Positions 1 to 9,800 of a stretch of DNA of 32,041 nucleotides are shown piece by piece (position 1 is the first letter of the stretch; every line of letters begins with the position of its first letter). The translations under genes were made by a program, and so were the position numbers. This DNA is from Cylindrobasidium torrendii FP15055 ss-10 (taxonomy: Eukaryota > Basidiomycota > Agaricomycetes > Agaricales > Physalacriaceae): contig KN880694.1 in NCBI GenBank assembly GCA_000934385.1, positions 1-32,041 on the forward strand. Direction: 5' to 3'. Under the pieces are notes generated by a model. It searched no databases. It was not told where the DNA came from and saw only the letters and a program-made list of their open reading frames with translations.

Positions 1-543
1 AGAGAAAAAGACGAAGGAACATGCATGTTAGCATGTCCTTATAAAGGCCCTCCCTGATCCGTGGGCAACAGGAACAAGCACGATTGCGCAGCCACTCGGT
101 ACACCTCTCGTGGGCCAAAATTCGGAATCCTACATATTGATTCTGTAAGTCCGGAATCCCATGGGAACCCAGTGGGAATCCCTCACATCCATGGTATGTT
201 GTTCCAACCGGTCGAAATAGCGGTGAGGCAGTTCTGACCTTATTCCAAACAACCAAAATAGCGGTGATCGCTGGCAACCTCCGGAACCTCTCAAAATCAT
301 TTTCAGGATTTAGTGATGTCCCCGAGAAATAAGCTGTGTGTACTTCAAACACGCCTATTTTGTTCTATTCAATGCTAAAGAGGCCAGATGATAGGAACGA
401 AAGCATGTATTCTTCCCAAATTCTGCCTTACGTCCTAGTTACCACTGACTTGGCTTATTCCGCGCTCAGCAGTATATAAAGGCAGCCATCCGGAATGAAC
501 TACACACCTCTCTCCCGCTTCTCTCCCGAGTGTAGTGTGAACG
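1..543 (+). promoter_or_regulatory. Upstream region of the GH43 gene
   Basis: No gene is seen here. The stretch contains four CGGAA cores (123-127, 152-156, 282-286, 491-495), three of them CGGAAT. It also holds a 12-bp direct repeat AAATAGCGGTGA at 215-226 and 256-267. A TATA box at 473-480 and a CT-rich tract at about 507-532 precede the start codon. CGG triplets are the half-sites bound by fungal Zn2Cys6 regulators, so this is a plausible regulated promoter; that role is inference. Confidence 0.45.
473..480 (+). promoter_or_regulatory. TATA box of the GH43 gene
   Basis: A perfect TATATAAA lies 63 nt upstream of the GH43 start codon. It is followed by a pyrimidine-rich stretch (CTCTCTCCCGCTTCTCTCCC) typical of fungal transcription starts. 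Position and match fit a core promoter of a strongly inducible secreted enzyme. Confidence 0.6.
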
Positions 544-2078
544 ATGCTGAGCAAAATTGTGCTCGGGCTGCTCTACGCCTCGTGCCATTTCCTTCTCACC
601 GAGGCGTTTACCAACCCCATCAAAGCCACCGATGGCTCTGACCCATACATTGTATGTGAATCACCACCGTGTTGAGCGTTCCCAAGCTCACGAGGAAACA
701 GGTTTACAGTGCTGGTTACTACTGTAATTCATTTTCGCGCGTCGTGGTCCGCCGACTGACAAAGAACATCGATAGACTTGACAACCACTACCTGGACCAA
801 CCTTCAAATCACGCGAGGCGCGACCATCGAAGAACTCAAGACCGCCTCCCCGAAGGTCGTCTGGACCGACACCGACGCTTCTCGTTGTTGCAATGTCTGG
901 GCGCCTGAGATTCACTGGTATAGTTTCCTAGGCCCTCCAGCACTGTTCCATGGCTAACCTTCCACCAGGTTTGAAGATTCGTGGTATATGTAAGGATATA
1001 CTGTCTAGGTCAATGGGATGACACCACTCACACGTATCGATAGCTATTACACTGCTGGCACAGCAAACACATTCGACAATCAACATTTGCACGTTCTCAA
1101 GGGTAGCTCAGCGGATATCTGGGACTCGACCTGGTCGTACGCCGGTACGTCCTTCGAGTACTTATGAACCCGCCATTATCTCACGTTAATATAGGTCGCA
1201 TTGTACCTCCCGACCGCGATGTGTGGGCCATAGACGCAACACTGTTATTCTTGGATTCGACATATATCGTTTACTCGAGCTGGGATGGTGCCGGTATGAT
1301 TTTATTTCGTTGTGGTTTTTGCTTGTATCTGATGGACTCGGGTCAGACCAATGCCTTTGGATCGCGTGAGCATTACATCTCGTTACTGTTTGTAGTCCTC
1401 TAACGCTCTCAAAGTAAAATGTCCAGTGCGACTGAAATCGGGCCTTCCACCAAGATCTCCACTCCGGAATACGACTGGGAGACCGTCGACGCCAATGTGA
1501 ACGAGGGAGCAGGTCTGTCTCAATGTACTTCTGCTGCGCGTATAGTGACTTTCATCCTCTAGCGGCCATCTATGGTGGTGGGGGTACATTCGTCGTCTAC
1601 TCTGCCTCGAACTGCGCCGGCACTGGCTACAAGCTTGGCCTTCTCCAGCTCACAGGCTTCGACCCACTTTCCGCTAGCTCTTGGACCAAATTCCCTGACC
1701 CAATCTTTGAGTCTGCCAACGAGTGAGCATAGGGAAATGGCATCTTCGATTGGGTATTTAACCATTGCGATATAGTGTCTGGCAACCTGGCCACAATGGT
1801 TTCTTCACAAGCCCGAGCGGTGCCATCTACAATGTGTGTTCGGCTTGAGTTGTAACCAGACAGTTCTAATGCCCAGCAGGTCTACCATGCAAACACGGTG
1901 ACCCCAGGCACTTGCGACGGTGCGCGCTACACCGCTATCCAAGGCCCGTAAGTCATATTTTGCTTATCACTTCGTTTTCTCCCCGCTCATGCACCCTCGT
2001 AGCGTTACCTGGAACAGCGACGGTACACCTAACCTTGGGCAGCCGCTGGCACTCGGCACGGAAATTGCAGAGCCTTAA
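544..2078 (+). CDS. Secreted glycoside hydrolase family 43 (arabinan-degrading type)
   Basis: Twelve exons (544-651, 702-723, 776-917, 969-989, 1044-1144, 1195-1293, 1347-1365, 1415-1512, 1563-1722, 1776-1833, 1880-1947, 2003-2078) join in phase into 323 residues. A hydrophobic signal peptide (about residues 1-21) precedes a five-bladed propeller sequence. Family landmarks follow in order: NPI...GSDPYIV with the catalytic-base Asp, GYYYLTTT, WAPEIHW, AIDATLLF with the pKa-modulating Asp, NEGAA with the likely acid Glu, GGGGTFVVYSAS, and a late WQPGHNGFF. GH43 enzymes of this form hydrolyse alpha-L-arabinofuranosyl linkages of pectic arabinan or arabinoxylan outside the cell. Length and motif order suggest an exo-acting arabinofuranosidase or arabinanase without a binding module; the exact subfamily cannot be fixed by eye. 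The start was chosen for the signal peptide and the TATA box 63 nt upstream. Nothing is broken. Three exons are 22 nt or shorter. Confidence 0.88.
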
Positions 2079-3759
2079 TCGAAGGCATTTTATGCCAGAT
2101 CGTGTTGATTCCATTGTGGTTATTGGTACAAATACATTTGAGTTGAAAGAATGACATCGCGGTCCCTTCCGGCTGGCACATCAGCCCAGAATGCGCGCGC
2201 GAGCATGCAATTTACAGCACAAGAGTCCCTAGAAGCGAAGAATAGAGCGATCAAGCAGTGGCGGCGGTGAATGAGTGTGAGAGGGACAGAAAGTCCTTGG
2301 TATATGTAGGTGATATTGAGGTGAGGGTTGCTGGATGTCACTGTTAGGTGATATTCGCATTCGTAGAAGGCGGCCCACCTTGCGAAGGAGGGGAAGAAAT
2401 ACCGACCTATGCATCGACAGACACCACAGGATACATGTCTGAATCACTGACGGCAGTGGGCGCGGACTGAACGTAGTCATGGCGCAGATGATGAGAACTT
2501 CTCTTCCTGCGCAGCGTCTTCGTAGAAGCTCTCCTGGGTCTGTCTGTTTCCTTATTGCTTTGGGAAACTGGCAGTTGCTCCGTCGACAGCTGGGTCGAAG
2601 TCGTCGCCCACTCGATTGTGACGGTCTGAATAGATGAGGATGTGACCATCGTGACAAGAGAGGCAATTTGGTGGACGAGTGGGCAACGAAATTAGTGCTA
2701 TGATGCTCCGGAGGAGGCGTTGAGACCAAATGATACCCAGCATATATACTAACCCGCTGCACAGCCACGCAAAGGAAAGGCCCATGGCCCAGAACATGGC
2801 TGTAGCTTTTCAGACGCTACGGGGCGACACAATTTGCCCGCAAAGAACAGCCGGTGCTAATAGCGCACAAATGCCAGCGCGTCGGTCCTAGGCAGCGGTA
2901 CTAGAGCACCGCTTGCCCAAATCAGACATGGTAGCGGCCTCGACCGCATTGACACTCCCAAGCTCCAGGTTAAAGCAGGATTGTTATGCCGATTTGGGCA
3001 GGGTTCACTCTCTCCTGAGTGGTAGCTCGACTGTAGCCGCGCTCTTCGTATGCCGACGAGTTGCAAGTAAGGTTCGAACTTAAGTTCCTACAAAGTTCAG
3101 GTTTAATGAGTTCTTACTTCGATCGTCGTGATGGCGCATCAATATTCAATGATCAATATCAAATCTCAAGTTCACACTGTTTCATGCTCTTTTGCTTCAC
3201 TTTAACCAAAGAATAAACAGACTTGAAACAAAACATTCATCGTCTTCGGGGTAACAAAACAACAATTGTACTTTGCCGACCGAGCGCATCATTGTACATT
3301 ATTTTGTACTTAGTCGTGTCACGGCTGAGCGCGAAACCCTCGCTAGTTGGTAAAGCTGAGAGCCAAATCTGATGGTCTTGCTACGCAATGCACAGCAATG
3401 AAGCGCCATACCCACTCAAGTACTCATGTGCCACTCATTTAGCACGAGGTAAACGCCTGTGCGTTGGTTTGGTCCAGCAACTAATAACCATCTTCAAGAG
3501 GCGAAAACAATGGATCACACAGACTGTCTACATGTCGGAAGGCACCCCGTGGAACAGTGGAACTTCTCACCACCAAAACGGCGCAGCCGACGTACTTCAT
3601 TTCACGTACATAGCCTTTTCGGCACACGCGTCGTCCGGCACGACTACTCGATCACTATACGGCCTAAGTTTACGCATATATCATCGTAGGGCGCTGGAAC
3701 CATGCTGTTATATCCCTTGTCCACACACCATTACCATCAACACCACCTTCGCCTCAGAT
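2079..3759. other. Intergenic region, no convincing gene
   Basis: This 1.7-kb stretch has only short open frames on both strands. The longest is a minus-strand frame at 2229-2768, but its translation is low-complexity and matches no family I recognise, and joining it to the hydrophobic minus-strand ORF from 2797 gives no sensible protein. A frame open from the ATG at 3388 runs into the lipase gene but shows no recognisable sequence before residue 1 of the esterase fold. I see no RNA gene or long repeat. Confidence 0.5.
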
Positions 3760-5289
3760 ATGGCACCTATCCATCTTCTCGCTGTTGTCCACGGGATGTG
3801 GGGCAATCCTATCCATATGGCCGAATTGAAACGCATCATGCTTGAGACGAACGACAAGCCAAACGCAGCAGGCGAGGAGCTCAGATTGTTGGTCGCGGAG
3901 ACCAACAGAGATGATTCCACATACGACGGCATCGACTTTGGCGGTGAACGGGTGGTCGAGGAGGTGCGCCAACCATCTCAACCCGCCAAAAACGCTCTGA
4001 CCAATCCATAGATCATGAAAGAGGTCAGTGACCTCGAGGACCAGGGCCATACAGTGGTCAAATTCTCAATAACTGGATACAGTCTGGGTGGTCTCATCTC
4101 ACGCTATGTCATTGGGTGCGTCTGCATCTTTGACTGTAATCAAAAGCCCTAACATTGTATCCAGTGCACTGTTCAAGAAGGATTTCTTCAACACCATTGC
4201 GCCTATAAATTTCAATACCATTGCAACACCTCATTTGGGATTGCCGATATACCCCACCTTTATCTCGCGAATGTTCTCTAGGCTTGGGCCTATCTTCCTG
4301 TCGCGCACAGGGGAGCAGTTCTACTGCGTGGACGACTGGATGAACACCGGGATGCCCTTGATTCAAATCATGGCCGACCCGGAGAGAGTATTCTATCGCG
4401 CTCTCGCGTCTTTCAAGCATAAGCGGATATACGCCAATGCGTAAGCATCCGTATCTTGTCGTCGTTCTCGCATACTGATTACAAACAGTGTCAATGACCG
4501 CACAGTGCCATACATTACCGCTGCTTTCGAGACAGAGGACCCATTTGCCGAGCATATGACCAATGGCATCTCGATGTACGCTCTTTCAATCGTTTATATG
4601 TCGTGTCACTCACGAGATTACAGACAATTAGAGGACGGCTATAGTCCCATAATCAAGAGCTATACCCTTCCGGATACCCCACCTGTGCAACCACCAAAAC
4701 CAAAGCCACTCTCTCTTTCCTGGTTTAAGAACCTCAGTCGTCGCACATTCCTTCCACCGTTCCTTCAATTCAGATTCCCTTTGAACATCGTACGTTTTCC
4801 TTGCTTAGAAGCAATCCCATTTCTCAATCCCTTTAGGTCTTCTATCTTTGCCTGCCAATCTTTATTCCTGTGGTCCTGGGGTTGGTTGTCGTTCGCTTTT
4901 CTACCGCTGCTCGGTCATCCCGCAGTCGTATCAAGCTGCTCGCAAAGGATCAAGAAAGCCGCATAGCCCATTTGATTGCTACTTTTGAGCGTGAGGTCGA
5001 GAATGCCGTCGCGGACATCATCGACGACCCCGGGAAACCTGGAAACGACGACATGGAAGGCGTTCACGGTGCTGACCATGTCGATGCGCCTGTGCCAGTT
5101 CTTACGCCGCTTCAACGATCAATGGCCAAGTCCCTCAACAAGATCCCGGGACTAGAGAAGAAGCTCGCTTTCCTTGACCTTGGATTCAACTCTCATGCAA
5201 CCATCATCTCGCGAGATATTCGTCGATTCCCGATGCACAAATTAGGAGAGGGTGTTATCCGCCATTGGGCAGATTCTTTCGAGCTATAG
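3760..5289 (+). CDS. DUF676-type serine esterase/lipase, Lpl1/Rog1-like
   Basis: Six exons (3760-3963, 4012-4115, 4165-4440, 4489-4575, 4624-4789, 4837-5289) give 429 residues. The protein opens directly with the first strand and oxyanion loop of an alpha/beta hydrolase (HLLAVVHGMWGNP). It carries the nucleophile elbow GYSLGG (GxSxG), then NDRTVPY with the probable catalytic Asp, and a late FNSHATII with a candidate catalytic His. Yeast Lpl1 and Rog1 of this family act on phospholipids and acylglycerols at lipid droplets. A hydrophobic stretch (NIVFYLCLPIFIPVVLGLVV), just after a polybasic and proline-rich linker, could anchor the protein in a lipid-droplet or ER membrane. The start at 3760 was chosen because the fold begins there and it has a purine at -3 and G at +4. 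An in-frame ATG at 3388 would add 124 unrecognisable residues and is less likely. Substrate is inferred from family only. Confidence 0.85.
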
Positions 5290-5783
5290 ACAACGGTTCC
5301 GACGGACACATTCCACGCATTATCTCACATTGTATTGAGAGACTTTTGTATGTTTTCGAGTTGGACTTTTAAAGGCTGGATGTTGCCATAGACGTAGACA
5401 TATCGTATCACGCTCACTAGATTCTTTTATTCCATGATTTACGTTGTATCTTTCGAAATGGATCTCACTTTGGAACCAACACTGTCCGGACATGGGTCTC
5501 ATGGGCTCACTAGCCTGTCTCAAGCAGGACTACTTGATACCTGCCTAAGGAATATCGCCACAATCATCACCGGATCAGCTCAACGGCACGCTCTGTTGAT
5601 GAACTCGTCTCCCATTGCTCTTCCAGCCACTGTCATTGACAAGTGACAAGGTGATTATTGTTCAGCAGCTCTTCCCAGCCAGCCAACTCATGTCTTCAAA
5701 GTACTCATTGCCTTTATCTGCCCGATCACTTCGCATTCGACGCGTCCAGGACGGTTATCGGAAGTAAATAAAGCTGGTGCAGG
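5290..5783. other. Intergenic region between lipase and coiled-coil genes
   Basis: This is a 494-bp spacer between two same-strand genes. It must hold the lipase 3' end and the next promoter. A short frame at 5434-5646 encodes 70 residues with no recognisable features and is probably chance. No repeat or RNA gene was seen. Confidence 0.5.
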
Positions 5784-6613
5784 ATGTCAGCTGGTGGGAA
5801 CACTGTGAACTTTAACGCGAACCCGACTCCCAAGTGCGTGGCAGTTGATGCTCCCTCCTCGATTTCGCTAACTTTGGCCACCTAGGTACATAAATGATTT
5901 CAGCAAAGCTCTCGCTAGCGAGGTCAGGATCCTACTAGCCGAAGTTGGGAAGCTGCGGGATGAGAGGCGACAGTTGCAGTAGTGCGTTGTCGTTGCCGAG
6001 AACTCGTACAGAGTGTGCTCATTTCACGCTGCAAGTGAGATCGCAGAGTTGATGGCGGTCAAGTCCAAGCACGGCGGCGGGGTAGACTACCATCCAGGAT
6101 GGCCCCCACAGGTAAGTCAACCATTTATGGCTGCAGCCCAATTCTCAAAGGCTATCAGGGAGAACCACAGCAAGCAATGATGATACAAGCGCCGCCTCCA
6201 TCGGGAACACCTGAGCCGCCCGCGGAGCCCGCAGGATCTGGCTGGCGCGTTGTGCACAAACGACCTGATAGAAAGAGGATCAAAGCCGCAGGCCAAGCCG
6301 GACCGGGCACACCACCTCCAACAGCAGGTGCATTGCCAGCCCCCATGCCAACCATGGCTCCACCACCGAATATGCCTGCATGGGCCCAATGGAGACGTAT
6401 GCCGCCCACTAGCCTCCATTGTTTTACATTTCTGACAATCCTCCAAGCAAACCCGCTACTCTCCCCTGGGCCTATGATGGCCCCGCCTGCTAATCCCTAT
6501 CCACCATCTCCCGCGACCGCGCCTCGTTCTGGTCTCTTTGGTATGTCATCTCTCGAGGATATTCATCGATTCTCAAGCTCAGTATAGGTCCACCTACACC
6601 GCCCCCAAGGTAG
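5784..6613 (+). CDS. Small coiled-coil, proline-rich protein of unknown function
   Basis: Six exons (5784-5833, 5886-5981, 6036-6111, 6159-6396, 6448-6540, 6588-6613) join in phase into 192 residues. The N-terminus has YINDFSKALASEVRILLAEV followed by a charged helix rich in KLRDERRQLQYEIAEL, a clear heptad-type coiled coil at about residues 17-55. The remainder is disordered and very rich in Pro, Ala and Met, with one conserved-looking patch, GSGWRVVHKRPDRKR, and it ends in PPTPPPR. No enzyme motif, signal peptide or membrane segment is present. Five introns preserve the frame through both an ordered and a disordered part, so this is a real gene rather than a chance reading. The helix and basic patch suggest a scaffold or adaptor partner. 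I do not recognise an orthologue with a known role. It ends 243 bp before TEL1 on the same strand. Confidence 0.72.
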
Positions 6614-6721
6614 GGCAATGCTACGTTTATATGGATTTACTGTCCAAAAATTTTGGATTATCTACATCTACATACTTCTTCCTCGTTGACTATATGCTTG
6701 CCAATGCACTTGTTTCCAATA

Positions 6722-6738
6722 AACTCAAACTTTGAGTT
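6722..6738. repeat. 17-bp perfect palindrome
   Basis: AACTCAAA-C-TTTGAGTT is an exact inverted repeat of 8+1+8 bases in the 243-bp gap between the coiled-coil gene and TEL1. It could be a dimeric factor site or a 3'-end hairpin; the sequence alone does not decide. Confidence 0.4.
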
Positions 6739-6767
6739 CGATATTTCGTCCGCCAGAAGCCACGCAT

Positions 6768-6793
6768 CGATCGTGACGATCGCCCACACGCGT
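6768..6793 (+). promoter_or_regulatory. Palindrome plus MCB-like ACGCGT box upstream of TEL1
   Basis: A 15-bp palindrome (CGATCGT-G-ACGATCG, 6768-6782) is followed five bases later by ACGCGT (6788-6793), 63 bp before the chosen TEL1 start codon. ACGCGT is the MluI cell-cycle box bound by MBF (Mbp1/Swi6) in ascomycete yeasts, where it drives DNA replication and repair genes. A single hexamer can occur by chance, so this is a candidate site only. Confidence 0.35.
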
Positions 6794-6856
6794 CGGTCTG
6801 TTTCCTACTTTCATGTCGCTCGCCTTTGCTCAACTGCCTGTGGTACTGGCAGCAGC

Positions 6857-9800
6857 ATGGCCAGAAGCGTACAGTCTATTCTCGACTCTCTTCATAGTGA
6901 CAAAGTCAAAGAACGCATCGAAGGCAGGAAGCTGGTAGAAGATGCTCTCGTCAGCCCCGCGGCTGTTCAGCGATTTCATGACCACTGCATGAACACCTCC
7001 GGCAAATCCCCATGGAAGCCTCTTCTACAGGCAGTGTTGATCTGTTTGCGCACAGAAATCAAGTACGCAACGCAGAAGAAATCCTTGGCGGCGGAGGGGA
7101 AACTCCAAGAATGTGCAAAAACCTTCGCGCTGGTCGTAGAAAGCGGTAGCCAGTGGATCACCTCGGCTGCCACCAAGTTAATCACCCATGAAGTGGTCAG
7201 CGTACTATTCGAGAGGAGTCATCGACAGATATGCCAACCAATCAGACTTACATTGCTTGGAACGCTCAATACGTTTTTGCAAGTCCCGCGTCATTTCGAC
7301 CATATTCCCACTGAACATTGGACTGCCATTGCCCAATACGCCTTTAACATTGTTCTCAACGACCCGCTCGACCTCACTTTCTTGGATTCGTACCGTATGG
7401 ACGATGGCGTTGAAGACAGGGCGGACAAAGAAGAGGAAGAACCAGAAGACGAGGAGGATGACGGTCTGCGGACCCCAGGGCCCAGGAAGCGCCGCTTCAA
7501 AGATTCCACACCATCCCGTTCAAGCACGCGGCGTCAGATTGCCAGTCCATCCGACGTGCAGCGTAAATCCATCGAACTGCTTGTCACTCTCTTCCGGCTT
7601 CCTAGCGCCAATTTTCATGTCCTTCCTCGGCCTAGAAGACCGACCAAAGATGGCATAGTTGAAGAAGAAGAGGATGAAGACCACATCGCACTCGCTATTA
7701 TGGATCGCCTTTCCGCCTATTTGGAAGTTCATCCCCCCGAATCATCTCTCACATATAACTACCTTGAACTCCTGTTGGCTGTGCTTTCTCATGTCTCGCT
7801 CAATTACTCGAATGCGGTAACAGAGTACACTGCCCGGTCCTGGAGAAGGCTTACAGCACTTCGGAATACCAAAGGCGATTTTGTCAAGGAATGCATGGTT
7901 TCTGTACTGTCTACCCTTTTCCCCTTCTTTATGGCAGCGGTGGACAAAGATCGCAATAAATGGATTGATACGGTCCAGCGTTCGTGGGATGATATACAGC
8001 GGTCTGGAAACGCAAAATGGTCTTCACTTTCGTTTGATGCACTGCGTCTCGAATTCACAAGCGTTGGATATCATGACTTGGACGATGATGGCGCCTTTGT
8101 TGCTGGTAGTTTCCGCGCCGGGCACAACTTTTCGAGGTCTTCAGCGTTCGCGTGGATGTCTTTGAAGTTCCATGCCCAGTTTGCGGTCAAAGTGAGTCAT
8201 TCAGTATGTTCGTAACCAAGCCCTACTTTCTTACCAGGCTTTTAGCTTTACGAGCTTTGTGATTCTGCTACGACCTACGGCGCACGTTCTACGAAGAAGT
8301 TGAAACTGGATGTCAACCACCGGGATCCTATCAATCGTACTCGGCACGCACTGGCCATGAATCCTTTGGATTCTTCTCCAAGTCGTATCTACGAGCTGCA
8401 ACTCTTGCTTTTCATCATTGACTTCTACTGGTTCTCTCTCCACCGCGACTTGCAAAGCAAGATAACAGAGGCCCTCACTGGGATCATTACGTCGAATGTA
8501 TCCGATATGCAAGTCTTGTCGTGGACGTGCATGTGCGTTGCCGGTGTGGTTCAAGCGAATCGTAAAGCTTCGAGCAAGTGCTTACCCCCTCTGCAACCTC
8601 AAGGTCAACGAGACCTTGCCACGATGTGGGACTCCATCTGGGCCAATACCGTTCGACGGGCTAGTGTCACCAATGTTTCCCGTGCAGCATGCCATGTTGC
8701 TCGTGCACTCCTACTCCCTGTAGAAACTCACACATCCTACTTTTCCTCACCACGGCTTGCTACGACACGCATCCTAACCGACATCGAGGCTTTCATGAAG
8801 GACCTCGACATCCAGGGTCCGGCATACCCATTCGACTCTGTTTGCTTGTTCCTGGCTCAATGTCTGCAACTCGCAAGCCATGACATGCGGCTTTACCGAA
8901 TGCAGCTGGAGGATAAAGTGCTGTCGTGGTTCGTCGAATGTTGGAAGTTGAATCGGACAGCTGCAGGATCGCTTCCGGGACACAATGCACGCGATGTGCT
9001 GCGCCTTCTGGAAAGTATCTCTGGCGTGGCGCGAGGGAGCGATGTTCTCTGCTCTTGTATCATCCCTCGCTGCGATATTGTCGATACTGTGGAGGATTCC
9101 CATCAAACTGCCGTCATCCGCGAGTTCCTGCTATATGCTAGCCTCCCGGAACTCGTCCCTCAAAGGACAAACAAGGTGTCAGCAGAATTTCCTCGAGTCG
9201 GCCAAACGCTGGCGGATCCTTCTCATCGACAGCGTCGGCTCTCCATCTTTATGATCTCGACACTGGAATCAATGCTCGAAATGTGGGCACACACTGACAA
9301 GGTTGTCAACTACTCTGTTGTCAGTGTTCGACGCGCATTGGACATGGCCGTAGTCATCCTTGCGTACCAGGGTTTATTGGTTTACAATGGTGTCCGCGGC
9401 GAGAAAGTTGTATTCCAAACTGCTGGCAAGGTTATCGCACTTTTGCTTCAAATTACACGTCGATGTCAATGGACCTCGACTGAGCGCATCCTCGCACTTT
9501 CTGCGATGGAGCCCTTACTCTCGTCTGCCCCTCGGGCTACCGACAGAGAGCCCTTTTCTGCATTTGTCACGCCAGGACTGCTGTCTGGCATTCGCGCAGA
9601 TATGATTCGGGACGTGGTCCAGGACGACTCGCAGGCCCCAAATCGTAGGCAGGCCGCGAGAATGGAGCTACAGAGGATTGTTTGGAGGGAAGTTGAGGTG
9701 CGCTACTGCACTCTTTCTGCACAGCTCAAAACTAATATGCCATAGGCGAGCCACTTGGACGAGATGAAGGACGCGATAAAGGCTATACTGCAGGGCGTAT

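Noticed and set aside
2229..2797. Minus-strand ORFs of up to 179 codons, including a hydrophobic start at 2797 and a Ser/Thr-rich frame at 2407-2649
   Set aside because: A possible intron (2699-2752) joins the first two but gives a low-complexity protein without recognisable family features; the third frame has no usable upstream exon.
3000..3090. tRNA-like B-box (GGTTCGAAC) near 3071
   Set aside because: No A-box at the right distance and no cloverleaf with a plausible anticodon stem could be drawn.
3388..3759. In-frame N-terminal extension of the lipase from ATG 3388
   Set aside because: The 124 residues show no similarity to the family, which begins at the first strand of the hydrolase fold at 3760.
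6704..6856. In-frame N-terminal extension of Tel1 from ATG 6704
   Set aside because: It would translate through the palindrome and MCB-like box, and the TAN motif follows directly after the 6857 start. It cannot be excluded without transcript ends.
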